Position numbers and translations under genes: made by a program
Assembly (NCBI GenBank): GCA_013335535.1
Contig: JAAXVL010000001.1
Location: forward strand, 203,764-267,763
Source: Azonexaceae bacterium
GTDB taxonomy: Bacteria > Pseudomonadota > Gammaproteobacteria > Burkholderiales > Rhodocyclaceae
Length of the DNA: 64,000 nucleotides
Direction: 5' to 3'
Shown here: piece after piece, positions 23,126 to 31,800 of the stretch
Position numbering within the stretch: position 1 is the first letter of the stretch
Layout of the letters: every line of letters begins with the position of its first letter
The notes under the pieces: generated by a model
What the model saw: only the letters and a program-made list of their open reading frames with translations
What the model was told of the DNA's origin: nothing
Databases searched by the model: none

Positions 23126-23887
23126 CTAGCTCTTGTGACCGAGGCCGAGGTAGGCCTCGATCACGCGCGGGTCGGCGGCCAGTTCGGCGCTCGGCCCGGC
23201 CAGCGACACCTCGCCGGTTTCCAGCACGTAGCCGTAATCGGATACCTGCAGCGCAGCACGGGCATTCTGCTCGACGAGCAGGATGGCGACGCCAGTCTGC
23301 TTGAGGGCGCCGATGATCCGGAAAATTTCCTTGATGATCAGTGGCGCCAGTCCGAGGCTGGGCTCATCGAGCATGAGCAGCTTGGGGCGGGCCATCAGGG
23401 CGCGGCCCATGGCCAGCATCTGGCGTTCGCCGCCCGACAGCGTGCCGGCCAGTTGGGCGCGGCGTTCCTCAAGACGCGGGAAGAGCTCGAATACTTCGTC
23501 CATCGTTTCCATCTGGTCGCGGTGGCCGGTGCGGTAACGGTCGAAAGCGCCAAGCAGCAGGTTGTCCTCGACGCTCATTTCGGCGAACAGCTCGCGCTTT
23601 TCCGGGACCAGCGTCATGCCGTGACGGACCAGATGCTCGACCGAGCGCTCCTGCCATTGCGTCTGGCCCATGTAAATAATGTCGCCCTTCGACGGTAGCA
23701 GGCCCATGAGGGCAGACAAAAGCGTTGTCTTGCCGGCGCCGTTGGGGCCGATGACGGTGACGATCTCGCCGCGCCGGATGGTCAGGCTGACCTCGTGCAG
23801 GGCCTCGACCTTGCCATAGGTGACGCGCAGGTTCTTGACGTCGAGAATGACCTCGTGGTCGTGCAGGTGGGCGTGTTTGCTCATCAT
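23126..23887 (-). CDS. livF: Branched-chain amino acid type ABC transporter ATPase LivF
   Basis: A 253-residue ATP-binding subunit. Walker A is GPNGAGKT, the signature is [16 protein letters not shown], and Walker B is [11 protein letters not shown]. The C-terminal VIEAYLG is typical of LivF. It couples ATP hydrolysis to import with the fused membrane/LivG protein encoded just upstream; the reading frames overlap by 4 bases. The true substrate may be an amino acid, urea, a short amide or an aromatic acid; the sequence alone does not decide. Confidence 0.93.
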   Translation of the reverse strand: MMSKHAHLHDHEVILDVKNLRVTYGKVEALHEVSLTIRRGEIVTVIGPNGAGKTTLLSALMGLLPSKGDIIYMGQTQWQERSVEHLVRHGMTLVPEKRELFAEMSVEDNLLLGAFDRYRTGHRDQMETMDEVFELFPRLEERRAQLAGTLSGGERQMLAMGRALMARPKLLMLDEPSLGLAPLIIKEIFRIIGALKQTGVAILLVEQNARAALQVSDYGYVLETGEVSLAGPSAELAADPRVIEAYLGLGHKS

Positions 23888-26733
23888 TCGACTCCCCCGA
23901 GGTAGGCTTCGAGTACCTTGGGATTTTGCTGGACCTCCTCGGGCAGTCCTTCGGCAATCTTTTCGCCGAATTCCATGACGACTACGCGGTCGGCCAGGCC
24001 CATGACGAAATCCATGTCGTGCTCGACCAGCAGGATGCCCATGCCTTCGGCGCGCAGTCGGCGCAGCAGTTCGGCAAGCGCCTGCTTTTCCTTGTAGCGC
24101 AGGCCGGCTGCGGGTTCGTCGAGGAGCAGCAGGCAGGGGTCGGAGGCCAGGGCGCGGGCGATCTCGACGATGCGTTGCTGGCCGAGCGCCAGGCTGCCGG
24201 CCGGGTCGAACATGTGGTCGCCCAGGCCGACGCGCTCGACCTGACGGGCCGCTTCGGCAAGCAGGCGGTTTTCCTCGGCACGATCCAGGCGCAATGCTGC
24301 GGACACGACGCCCTTGCTGCCGCGCAGGTGGGCGCCGATGGCGACATTTTCGATGACCGTCATCTGGCCAAGCAGGCGCACGTGCTGGAAGGTCCGGCTC
24401 ATGCCGCGGCGGGCGATTTGACGCGAATCGAGGTCGACGGTCGATTCGCCGAGAAAGGCGATTTTTCCTTCAGTAGCCGGATTGACGCCTGACACGCAGT
24501 TGAACATCGTGCTCTTGCCGGCGCCATTGGGGCCGATGAGCGCCATGACTTCCCCGGCGCGCACGCTGAGGTCCATGTTGTTGTTGGCGACGAGGCCGCC
24601 GAAACGCTTGGTCACTTCGCTGGCTTCAAGCAGCACGGTGCCTGCCACGGTCAACTGGCGTTTTGGCAGAAAATCGGAATCGGGAACCGTGCGTAAGGTG
24701 GCGCGGCTGGGCAGCAGATTGACGAGAACGGGCCACAGCCCGACGCGCGCCTTCTGCAGCACGATGACCATCGCAATGCCGAAGACGATGATCTCGAAAT
24801 TGCCGCTCTGGCCGAGAATCTGCGGCAGGATGTCCTGCAGCCATTGCTTGAGGACGGTGATCAGGCCGGCACCGAGGACGGCCCCCCAGACATGACCCAT
24901 GCCGCCGACGACGACCATGAACAGGTACTCGATACCCTGGGTCAGGCCGAACGGCGTCGGGTTAACGAAGCGCTGCAGGTGGGCGTACAGCCAGCCCGAA
25001 GTGCTGGCCAGCAGGGCGGCGATCAGGAAGATGACGATCTTGGTGCGCTGGGTATTGACGCCCATCGCCTCGGCCATCACGACGCCGCCGCGCAAGGCAC
25101 GGATCGCCCGACCCTCGCGCGAATCGAGCAGGTTGCGGATGGCGACGATGGCGAGCAGGACGACGAGCCAGATCAGGTAGTAGAACTGGTTGCCCGACTT
25201 CAGCTCCCAGCCGAACAGCGAGACGGCCGGAATGCTCGTGATGCCGGTATGGCCGCCGAGAAATTCGACATTGCCGAACAGGAAATAGAGGCTGATGCCC
25301 CAGGCGATGGTGCCGAGCGGCAGATAGTGGCCGCCCATGCGCAGCGTGATGAAGCCGAGGAAGAAGGCGACGGCCGCCGTGATGCCCAGGCCGACGAGCA
25401 GCGTCAGCCACGGCGACAGGTCGTAGGTCGTGGTCAGGAAAGCCGTCGTGTAGGCGCCAAGGCCGACGAAGGCGGCTTGCCCGAAGGAGGTCAGTCCACC
25501 GACCCCGGTAAGCAGGACGAGGCCGACGGCGACAATCGCGTAAAGGCCGATGTAGTTGAGCAGGGTGATCGAGAACTCGGGCAGCAGGCTGGGGGCGGCG
25601 AGCAGCAGTCCGATGAAACCGATGAAGGGCAGGTGGCGCAGCCACGGTTTCCGGGCGCGCTCGGGCAGCGAGTCGGGATTGATCTCGTCGGTGTGCTCGT
25701 CGTCTTCCTCGACATGGTGCGTCGTCAGCGAGCGCCACAGCAGGACGGGGATGATCAGCGTGAAGACGATGACTTCCTTGAAGGCGCTGGCGTAGAACGA
25801 CGAATACGATTCGAGCAGGCCGACCAGAATGGCGCCCAGCGCGGCGAGCGGGTAGGAAACGAGGCCGCCGATGATGGCCCCGACGAAGCCCTTGAGGCCG
25901 ATCAGGAAGCCCGAGTCGTAGTAGATCGTCGTGATCGGCGCGATCAGGATGCCTGAGAACGCACCGATGGCGGCGGCCAGCGTGAAGCACAGTTTGCCGG
26001 CGAGGATGGGCGGGATGCCCATGAGGCGGGCGCCGGTCCGGTTCATGGCGGTGGCGCGCAGCGCCTTGCCGTAGATGGTGCGCTCGAAGAAGAAATAGAG
26101 GCCGATGATGAGCAGGGCAGAGGCGACGACGACGAGGATGGTCTGGCCTTGCAGCGGGGCGTCGGCCAGCTCGAAGCTGAGGTCGGTGAAGGGGGGCGTG
26201 CGCCAACCTTCGGCACCGAAGAAGAGCAGGCCGAGGCCGATCAGGGCCAGGTGGACGGCGACCGCAACAATGAGCAGAACCAGCACCGGCGCGCTGGCCA
26301 GAGGCTGGAAGGCGACGCGATAGATCATCGGGCCGAGCGGGACAACGAGCATCATCGAGACGACGACCTGTGCCCACAGCGGCAACTGGGTCGGCGGCAT
26401 GGCAAACAAGGCCCCGGCGAAGAGCAGCGGAATGCCGATGTTGATGATCATGACGGGCGGCAATCTGGCGTAACGTTTTTCGCGGATCAGATGAACGCTG
26501 TCGAGGATGGCGACGGCCACGCCCAGCCCGAGCAGCAGCCAGAGGGTGCCGGGAATGTGCCCAGCCTGCAGCGAGGCCAGGGTCAGCGCGCCGAAAGCGA
26601 CGAACTCGCCCTGCGGAATGAAGATGACGCGCGTGACGGCGAAGACGAGGACCAGCGCGAGGGCGAGCAGCGCGTAGATGGCGCCGTTGGTGACGCCGTC
26701 CTGGCCGAGAAGGAGAAGAATCTGGAGGTCCAT
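23884..26733 (-). CDS. Fused LivH-LivM-LivG transporter protein
   Basis: One 949-residue frame holds three components that are usually separate. Residues 1 to about 335 are a LivH-like permease ([20 protein letters not shown]). A hydrophilic linker near 340-365 leads to a LivM-like permease to about residue 670 ([25 protein letters not shown]). Residues 701-949 are a LivG-like ATPase: Walker [10 protein letters not shown] (733-741), signature [15 protein letters not shown], Walker [13 protein letters not shown] see no stop or frameshift between the parts. It lies between the binding-protein genes and livF. Confidence 0.93.
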   Translation of the reverse strand: MDLQILLLLGQDGVTNGAIYALLALALVLVFAVTRVIFIPQGEFVAFGALTLASLQAGHIPGTLWLLLGLGVAVAILDSVHLIREKRYARLPPVMIINIGIPLLFAGALFAMPPTQLPLWAQVVVSMMLVVPLGPMIYRVAFQPLASAPVLVLLIVAVAVHLALIGLGLLFFGAEGWRTPPFTDLSFELADAPLQGQTILVVVASALLIIGLYFFFERTIYGKALRATAMNRTGARLMGIPPILAGKLCFTLAAAIGAFSGILIAPITTIYYDSGFLIGLKGFVGAIIGGLVSYPLAALGAILVGLLESYSSFYASAFKEVIVFTLIIPVLLWRSLTTHHVEEDDEHTDEINPDSLPERARKPWLRHLPFIGFIGLLLAAPSLLPEFSITLLNYIGLYAIVAVGLVLLTGVGGLTSFGQAAFVGLGAYTTAFLTTTYDLSPWLTLLVGLGITAAVAFFLGFITLRMGGHYLPLGTIAWGISLYFLFGNVEFLGGHTGITSIPAVSLFGWELKSGNQFYYLIWLVVLLAIVAIRNLLDSREGRAIRALRGGVVMAEAMGVNTQRTKIVIFLIAALLASTSGWLYAHLQRFVNPTPFGLTQGIEYLFMVVVGGMGHVWGAVLGAGLITVLKQWLQDILPQILGQSGNFEIIVFGIAMVIVLQKARVGLWPVLVNLLPSRATLRTVPDSDFLPKRQLTVAGTVLLEASEVTKRFGGLVANNNMDLSVRAGEVMALIGPNGAGKSTMFNCVSGVNPATEGKIAFLGESTVDLDSRQIARRGMSRTFQHVRLLGQMTVIENVAIGAHLRGSKGVVSAALRLDRAEENRLLAEAARQVERVGLGDHMFDPAGSLALGQQRIVEIARALASDPCLLLLDEPAAGLRYKEKQALAELLRRLRAEGMGILLVEHDMDFVMGLADRVVVMEFGEKIAEGLPEEVQQNPKVLEAYLGGVE

Positions 26734-26765
26734 GCGACCTTGAAAGCGGGAAAGTTTAAAAAATC

Positions 26766-26785
26766 ACTCCCGCCTAGGCGGGAGT
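26766..26785. terminator. Hairpin between the binding protein and the fused permease gene
   Basis: ACTCCCGCC and GGCGGGAGT form a perfect 9-bp stem with a 2-base loop. On the minus strand a TTTTTTAAAC run follows 3 bases later. It could attenuate transcription from the abundant binding protein into the transporter gene. Confidence 0.7.
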
Positions 26786-26829
26786 CCAAGAGGAATCGTT
26801 GCCCGTTCAAACGGGCGTGGCCATACGAA

Positions 26830-27969
26830 TTACTTGATCAGTTTCCAGGTGTTGTTTTCGATGGTCACCATGACCCGGGCGCGCTGGTCGAAACCCTGGT
26901 GATCGTTGGGCGTTAGGTTGAAGATACCGTGGGCGCCAGGCAGATCCTTGGTGCCTTCGAGTGCATCGCGCAGGGCGCGGCGGAATTCGACGGTGCCCGG
27001 CTTGGCCTTCTTGAGCGCCTGCGGCACGGCATTCTGCAGTAGCAGGCCGGCATCCCAGGCGTGGCCGCCGAAGGAGCTGACGCTGCCCTTGCCGTGGGCG
27101 GCTTCGTACTTGGTAACGTATTCGAGCGCCGATTTCCTGACCGGATTGTCGTTCGGCAACTGCGCCGCGACGACCATCGGACCGACCGGCAGGAAAGCGC
27201 CTTCGACATCCTTGCCGCCGACCCGTAGGAAGTCGTTGTTGGCGACGCCGTGCGTCTGGTAGATCAGGCCCTTGTAGCCCTTTTCCTTGAGCGTCTTCTG
27301 CGGCAGGGCGGCCGGCGTGCCAGCGCCACCGACGAGGATGGCGTCGGGCTTGGTGACCATGATCTTGAGAACCTGGCCGGTGACCGAGGCGTCGTTGCGC
27401 TGGTAGCGTTCGCTGGCGACGATCTTCAGCTTGCGGGCTTCGGCGATCTTGGCGAACTCCTTGTACCAGCCTTCGCCGTAGGCGTCGGCAAAGCCGATGA
27501 AGGCGACCGTCTTCACGTTCTTGTCGGTCATGTGCTGGACGAGCGCCGTGGCCATGTGCGCGTCGTTCTGGGCCGTCTTGAAGACCCATTTGCGCTTGTC
27601 GTCCATGGGTTCGACGACGATGGCCGAACCGGCCATCGAAATGATCGGGGTTTCGTTCTCGACGGCAACATCCATCATGGCCAGCGAATTGGGCGTAATG
27701 GTCGAACCGATGACAACATCGACCTTGTTTTCCGAAACGAATTTCTTGATGTTGCGGGTGGCCGAAGTCGGGTCGCTGGCATCGTCGAGCACGATGTAAT
27801 TGACCTTCTGGCCGCCCATGGTGGTCGGCAGCAAGGCGATGGAATTCTTTTCCGGGATGCCGAGCGAGGCGGCGGCGCCCGTGGCGGAAACCGAGACACC
27901 GATGTTGATGTCGGCCAGCGCTGCGGTCGTCAGGGTGGCCAGCACGGCCAGCGTCAGTTTTTTTAGCAT
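26830..27969 (-). CDS. Branched-chain amino acid ABC transporter periplasmic binding protein (copy 2)
   Basis: A 379-residue periplasmic binding protein. The signal peptide ends near TTAALA and is followed by DINIGVSVSATGAAASLG. The type 1 fold of LivJ/LivK is recognisable, for example in DVVIGSTITPNSLAMMDV. It is closely similar along its length to the next upstream gene (28043-29182): both have 379 residues and share long blocks such as the IYQTHGVANNDFLRV region. It probably delivers ligand to the fused transporter encoded downstream. Confidence 0.93.
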   Translation of the reverse strand: MLKKLTLAVLATLTTAALADINIGVSVSATGAAASLGIPEKNSIALLPTTMGGQKVNYIVLDDASDPTSATRNIKKFVSENKVDVVIGSTITPNSLAMMDVAVENETPIISMAGSAIVVEPMDDKRKWVFKTAQNDAHMATALVQHMTDKNVKTVAFIGFADAYGEGWYKEFAKIAEARKLKIVASERYQRNDASVTGQVLKIMVTKPDAILVGGAGTPAALPQKTLKEKGYKGLIYQTHGVANNDFLRVGGKDVEGAFLPVGPMVVAAQLPNDNPVRKSALEYVTKYEAAHGKGSVSSFGGHAWDAGLLLQNAVPQALKKAKPGTVEFRRALRDALEGTKDLPGAHGIFNLTPNDHQGFDQRARVMVTIENNTWKLIK

Positions 27970-28008
27970 CGTTAAGCCCCGGAAACGGAAAAAGAAAGTT
28001 TAGCACGC

Positions 28009-28040
28009 GAGCCCCGACCCCTTCGGGCCGGGGCGCTCGG
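28009..28040. terminator. GC-rich hairpin between the two binding-protein genes
   Basis: CGAGCCCCG and CGGGGCGCTCG arms form a strong stem around a CCCTTCGGG-containing loop. There is no long T-run, so it may act as an RNA-stabilising or attenuating structure rather than a full terminator. Confidence 0.6.
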
Positions 28041-28042
28041 TC

Positions 28043-29182
28043 TTACTTGGCGAGTTGCCAGGCGCCGTTCTGGATGGTGACCATGACGCGGGCGCGCTGG
28101 TCGAGGCCGAGGTGGTCGTTGGCGCTCATGTTGAAAACGCCGTGAGCGCCCGGGACGTTCCGGGTGGTTTCCAGCGCATCGCGCAGGGCGGCACGGAATT
28201 CCTTGCTGCCCGGCTGGGCTTTCTTGAGAGCGGCCGGCGCGGCGTTGGCGAGCAGCACGCCGGCATCCCAGGCGTAGCCGCCGAAAGCGCTGACGCTGCC
28301 CTTGCCGTTGGCGGCTTCGTACTTGGTCAGGTATTCCAAGGCCGATTTCTTGACCGGATTGTCAGCCGGCAGCTGGGCGGCAACGAGAATCGGGCCGGTG
28401 GGCAACACCGTGCCTTCGCAATCCTTGCCGCAGACGCGCAGGAAATCGTTGTTGGCGACGCCGTGGGTCTGGTAAATGATGCCCTTGAAGCCTTTTTCCT
28501 TGAGCGACTTCTGCGGCAGGGCGGCCGGGGTGCCGGCGCCGCCGATCAGCACGGCGTCAGGCTTGGCCGAGAGAACTTTCAGTACCTGCCCGGTGACCGA
28601 GGTGTCGACGCGGTTGAAGCGCTCGTTGGCGACGACCTTGATCTTGCGCACTTCGGCCAGCTTGGAGAACTCATTCCACCAGCCTTCGCCGTAGGCGTCG
28701 GAGAAGCCAATGTAGGCGACGGTCTTCACGTTGTTGTTGGTCATGTGCTCGACGATGGCGGTCGACATCTGGGCGTCGTTCTGCGGCGTCTTGAACACCC
28801 ATTTGCGCTTGGCGTCCATCGGCTCGACGATGCGCGCCGAGGCGGCCATGGCGATCATCGGCGTTTCGGTTTCGGCGGCGACGTCGACCATGGCCAGCGA
28901 ATTGGGCGTGGTGGTCGAGCCGATGATGAGGTCGACATTGCTTTCGCTGATCAGCTTGCGGGCATTCTTGACCGCCGTGGTCGTGTCGGAGGCGTCGTCG
29001 AGAACGATGTAGTTCACCTTCTGGCCGGCAATGGTCTTCGGCAGCAGGTCGATGGTGTTCTTCTCGGGAATGCCGAGCGAGGCGGCCGGGCCTGTCGCCG
29101 ACAGCGTCACACCGACGTTGATGTCGGCCACAGCGGCGGCAGCCAGCGTCGACAGCAGCGCAGCGATCATTGTTTTCTTCAT
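28043..29182 (-). CDS. Branched-chain amino acid ABC transporter periplasmic binding protein (copy 1)
   Basis: A 379-residue exported protein with signal peptide MKKTMIAALLSTLAAAAVA and a type 1 periplasmic binding fold. It is the first gene of the minus-strand transporter cluster. Its paralogue lies 73 bases downstream. The pair has diverged by many substitutions but very little in length. Unlike the paralogue it has two Cys residues (VCGKDCEG). The different residues may give different ligand ranges for one shared transporter. Confidence 0.93.
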   Translation of the reverse strand: MKKTMIAALLSTLAAAAVADINVGVTLSATGPAASLGIPEKNTIDLLPKTIAGQKVNYIVLDDASDTTTAVKNARKLISESNVDLIIGSTTTPNSLAMVDVAAETETPMIAMAASARIVEPMDAKRKWVFKTPQNDAQMSTAIVEHMTNNNVKTVAYIGFSDAYGEGWWNEFSKLAEVRKIKVVANERFNRVDTSVTGQVLKVLSAKPDAVLIGGAGTPAALPQKSLKEKGFKGIIYQTHGVANNDFLRVCGKDCEGTVLPTGPILVAAQLPADNPVKKSALEYLTKYEAANGKGSVSAFGGYAWDAGVLLANAAPAALKKAQPGSKEFRAALRDALETTRNVPGAHGVFNMSANDHLGLDQRARVMVTIQNGAWQLAK

Positions 29183-29311
29183 TGTTTTGTCTCCCTATCG
29201 TGAATCGGTTTTACGAAGGTGAAAAGCTATTGCCAAAAGGGCGTTCGCGCAAGCCGACTGGTCAATTGGCCGTGATAAAGTCGGTTTTTTGCCTAAAACG
29301 GGTTTTCTGCC

Positions 29312-29914
29312 ATGTTCTCTGGAATCATCGCGGCGGTTGGCCGCATCACTGAATTGACGCCACGCGAAGTCGGCTACCGCCTGCATGTCGATGCTGGCGC
29401 GCTCGACATGGAAGGCGTCGCACTCGGCGATTCGATCGCCCACAACGGCGTCTGCCTGACCGTCGTTGCCCGCGAAGGCAAGCAATTCATGGTCGATGTC
29501 TCGCCGGAAACCCTGTCCTGCACCGTTGGCCTCGACGCACCCGGCCCGGTCAATCTGGAAAAGGCGCTGCGCCTCAACGACGTGATCGGCGGGCATCTGG
29601 TCTCCGGCCACGTCGACGGCGTTGGCGAAGTGTTGCGCTTCGACCCGGTCGGCGACAACCGCCTGCTCGAAATCCGCGCCCCGAAGGCCATCGCCAAGTT
29701 CATCGCGCGCAAGGGGTCGATCGTCGTCGATGGCACCAGCCTGACCACCAACGATGTCAATGGCACCGATTTCACCATCAACCTGATTCCGCACACGCTG
29801 GAAAACACCACGCTCAACCGCCTCCAGCCGGGCAGCAAGGTCAATCTCGAAGTGGACCTCATCGCCCGCTACTGCGAGCGCCTGCTCACGGCCGAACAGG
29901 AGTTGTCGGCGTAA
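29312..29914 (+). CDS. ribE: Riboflavin synthase alpha chain
   Basis: A 200-residue protein made of two similar lumazine-binding barrels. It starts MFSGIIAAVG as the family does; GGHLVSGHVDGVGEV ends the first repeat and the second starts at FDPVGDNRLLEI. It converts two 6,7-dimethyl-8-ribityllumazine molecules to riboflavin. No other rib gene is adjacent. I saw no FMN riboswitch in the 129 bases upstream. A copy of the dispersed repeat lies 8 bases after the stop. Confidence 0.96.
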   Translation: MFSGIIAAVGRITELTPREVGYRLHVDAGALDMEGVALGDSIAHNGVCLTVVAREGKQFMVDVSPETLSCTVGLDAPGPVNLEKALRLNDVIGGHLVSGHVDGVGEVLRFDPVGDNRLLEIRAPKAIAKFIARKGSIVVDGTSLTTNDVNGTDFTINLIPHTLENTTLNRLQPGSKVNLEVDLIARYCERLLTAEQELSA

Positions 29915-29922
29915 CACGCGTC

Positions 29923-29967
29923 TTCCACGGTCAACCGGAAAAAATGGCCAAAATCCAAATTTTTCGC
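29923..29967 (-). repeat. Dispersed repeat copy d
   Basis: TTCCACGGTCAACCGGAAA is followed by AAAATGGCCAAAATCCAAAT. Both halves are well conserved. It lies between ribE and the tmRNA gene. The T-run orientation is opposite to ribE. Confidence 0.88.
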
Positions 29968-29979
29968 TTGGCCCCGCCC

Positions 29980-30008
29980 TTGTAAAACCCCCACCCCGCC
30001 CCCATAAT
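29980..30008 (+). promoter_or_regulatory. Likely promoter of the tmRNA gene
   Basis: TTGTAA (29980-29985), a 17-base spacer, then CATAAT (30003-30008). The predicted start near 30015 lies just upstream of the acceptor part of the permuted tmRNA. Confidence 0.6.
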
Positions 30009-30014
30009 CCAAAG

Positions 30015-30306
30015 CATGGTTGTAATTCCGGCAATCTGGAGGCGTTCTGGACAGGGGTTCGATTCCCCTCACCTCCACCCAAGAGCATTCCGCTGAGTGT
30101 TTTTGGATGGGGGTGTACTGGTTTCGACAGGGCGGGCAAAGGTGCGCAGGCAACTCGTCAGGCGATCGACGTTAATGAAGCAAATCCATAATTGCCAATG
30201 ATGAGCAATTCGCTATTGCCGCCTAAAAACGGTTAGCCGGGGCTGCTAGAGCCTTGTTACCAAAGATAGCCGGCGGGGACTTCGGTCCCCGTCGTCACGT
30301 CCGGCT
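30015..30306 (+). ncRNA. ssrA: Circularly permuted (two-piece) tmRNA
   Basis: The usual tmRNA 3' part comes first: the T-arm GGACAGGGGTTCGATTCCCC and acceptor arm CACCTCC end near 30078. After about 30 bases the usual 5' part begins at GGGGGTG (30109-30115), followed by TACTGGTTTCGACAGGG. The two acceptor arms pair over 7 bp. The tag frame is 30194-30226 and encodes ANDEQFAIAA plus TAA. tmRNA with SmpB rescues stalled ribosomes. Two-piece tmRNAs are known in alphaproteobacteria, cyanobacteria and a betaproteobacterial lineage. CCA is not encoded (CCC is). The outer ends are estimates. Confidence 0.9.
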
Positions 30307-30309
30307 TTT
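30268..30309 (+). terminator. Terminator at the end of the tmRNA gene
   Basis: The outer stem AGCCGG/CCGGCT encloses an inner hairpin GGGGAC-TTCG-GTCCCC and is followed by TTTT. The inner hairpin may also be part of the tmRNA coding piece. Confidence 0.65.
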
Positions 30310-30314
30310 GGTTT

Positions 30315-30995
30315 TCAGTTGTCGAGCCGGAAGACGATGGGCACGATGACCGTGGCCTCGATGGCTTCATCACCCCGTTTGGCCGGCACGAAGCGCCAAT
30401 TTGCCACGCTCTGTCGTGCCGCCTCGTCCAGCCTGTCGAAATTGCTGCTTTTTTCGATGTCTACCGCAGCAGCCCGGCCGTCCGGCATGACCCGAACCCT
30501 GAGCAGCACCTTGCCCTCCTCGCCCAGTCGCCGCGAAAGCGAAGGGTATTTCGGTTCCGGATTGTTCAGGTAAGCAGCGTTGAAGCGGGCAGCGGTGACT
30601 ACGGGCGGAGACGAACTGGCAGTGGGCGCAGTGGCTGGTTGTGAAACGGGTGGGGCGGCGACCGGGGCGGGAACTGAAAAGGCCGGTGGAGCGCTGGCCT
30701 GTTCGGCAGCCAGGGCGATGACCGGGCGTGCTGTCCGGGCTGGCTTTTCCCGCGGAGCGGGTTTGGGCGCCGCTACCTTATCCGGTGGCGCCGGCGGCAC
30801 TGCCTGAACCGCCGAAATGCGCTCGGTCAGTTGGACCTGAACCGGGGCGGGCGGCATTGCTTCGAATTGGTCGACGCTCAGCGATAGCGGATAGAGCAAA
30901 ACCAGTCCGTGCAGCGCCAGCGCGATCAGCAAATAGCGACCGCTGTGCAGCCATTCGGGAGATTTCGGCTGGGAAGGACGGGCGCCGGCAGACAT
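30315..30995 (-). CDS. tonB: TonB-family energy transducer (first paralogue)
   Basis: A 226-residue protein with one N-terminal membrane helix (YLLIALALHGLVLLYPL), a Pro/Ala/Lys-rich spacer (about residues 45-130) and a C-terminal TonB domain (KYPSLSRRLGEEGKVLLRV to the end, including WRFVPAKRGDEAIEATVIVPI). TonB passes proton-motive energy from ExbBD to outer-membrane receptors. It is divergent from a second tonB with a very similar C-terminal domain, and a shared regulatory region lies between them. Confidence 0.9.
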   Translation of the reverse strand: MSAGARPSQPKSPEWLHSGRYLLIALALHGLVLLYPLSLSVDQFEAMPPAPVQVQLTERISAVQAVPPAPPDKVAAPKPAPREKPARTARPVIALAAEQASAPPAFSVPAPVAAPPVSQPATAPTASSSPPVVTAARFNAAYLNNPEPKYPSLSRRLGEEGKVLLRVRVMPDGRAAAVDIEKSSNFDRLDEAARQSVANWRFVPAKRGDEAIEATVIVPIVFRLDN

Positions 30996-31019
30996 CGTCG
31001 AATTATATCCGTGGCCCCT

Positions 31020-31034
31020 GTGACAATTTGCCGC
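31020..31034 (-). promoter_or_regulatory. Candidate operator between the divergent tonB genes
   Basis: GTGACAATTTGCCGC matches 13 of 15 bases of the perfect palindrome GCGACAATTTGTCGC found upstream of the OprC-like receptor gene (39981-39995). It sits between the two tonB starts and could control either one. The binding protein is unknown. Confidence 0.45.
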
Positions 31035-31104
31035 ATCGGTATCCGGCCCCTGATTGCTTAGAATCCATCCCTCGATAAGTTTTTGTTTTTCAACGTTTTT
31101 TGAT

Positions 31105-31788
31105 ATGGATCAAGCGCCCTCCGTGACTGCGGTTGTTTTGCCTCCACTCGACTGCCGGGAACAGCCTTTGTCCGGTGGCGAACGCCTCGTCAATGCGGCG
31201 CTGGTCGTGTTGCTGCACGTCATGCTGGCCTACGCCATGTTGTACGTCTCGGTCAAAAACGAATTGATCCAGTTGCCGCCGAGCATCAGCGTGCGTCTGC
31301 TGCCGATGATTGAAGAGAAGCCGGAGCCGGCCAAGCCCTTGCCCCCTCCGCCCAAGCCGCAAGTGCGCAAGCAACCGGTTCCTCAGCCGCAACCGGTTCT
31401 CGCCGTGGCTAGTCCGGCGGCGACGAGCAGCTTTACTGTGGCGCCTCAGCCACCGGCACCGCCAGCGCAGTCAGTCGTTGCGCCGCCCGCTCCAGCACCG
31501 GTGGCCGTGGTCGCCGCCCGTTTCGATGCCGATTACCTGCACAACCCGAAGCCGGTTTATCCGGCGCTTTCCCGGCGCATGAACGAGGAAGGCAAGGTGT
31601 TGCTGAAAGTACGTGTCAGTGGGCAAGGGGCTGCGCTCGACGTGACCATTTCAAAATCCAGCGGCTTCCCGCGGCTTGATGCCGCAGCCGTCGATGCCGT
31701 CACCCGCTGGCGCTTCGTTCCGGCGCGGCGGGGCGATGAGCCGGTTGATTCTTCGGTGATCGTTCCGATCACCTTTGCCTTCGAGTAG
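31105..31788 (+). CDS. tonB: TonB-family energy transducer (second paralogue)
   Basis: A protein of about 227 residues. I chose the ATG at 31105 because it places one membrane helix (NAALVVLLHVMLAYAMLYV) near the N-terminus; the frame is open to a TTG at 31054 but no better start is seen. A Pro/Lys/Glu-rich spacer leads to a TonB C-terminal domain (VYPALSRRMNEEGKVLLKV, WRFVPARRGDEPVDSSVIVPI). It is followed within 12 bases by exbB and then exbD, so this is the complete transducer operon. Confidence 0.9.
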   Translation: MDQAPSVTAVVLPPLDCREQPLSGGERLVNAALVVLLHVMLAYAMLYVSVKNELIQLPPSISVRLLPMIEEKPEPAKPLPPPPKPQVRKQPVPQPQPVLAVASPAATSSFTVAPQPPAPPAQSVVAPPAPAPVAVVAARFDADYLHNPKPVYPALSRRMNEEGKVLLKVRVSGQGAALDVTISKSSGFPRLDAAAVDAVTRWRFVPARRGDEPVDSSVIVPITFAFE

Positions 31789-31800
31789 GAAAGGGAAAAC

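Noticed and set aside
24962..26377. A 471-codon frame on the same strand but another frame of the Liv fusion
   Set aside because: The Arg/His/Pro-rich product is a frame-shifted reading of the fused permease, with no ribosome site.
29183..29311. FMN riboswitch before ribE
   Set aside because: The 129-base gap lacks the conserved RFN motifs and is too short for the full aptamer plus expression platform.
29195..30139. A 314-codon minus-strand frame over ribE and the tmRNA
   Set aside because: It covers two well-supported plus-strand genes; its GGGEGNRTPVQNASRLPEL part is the reverse reading of the tmRNA T-arm, a known type of false protein.
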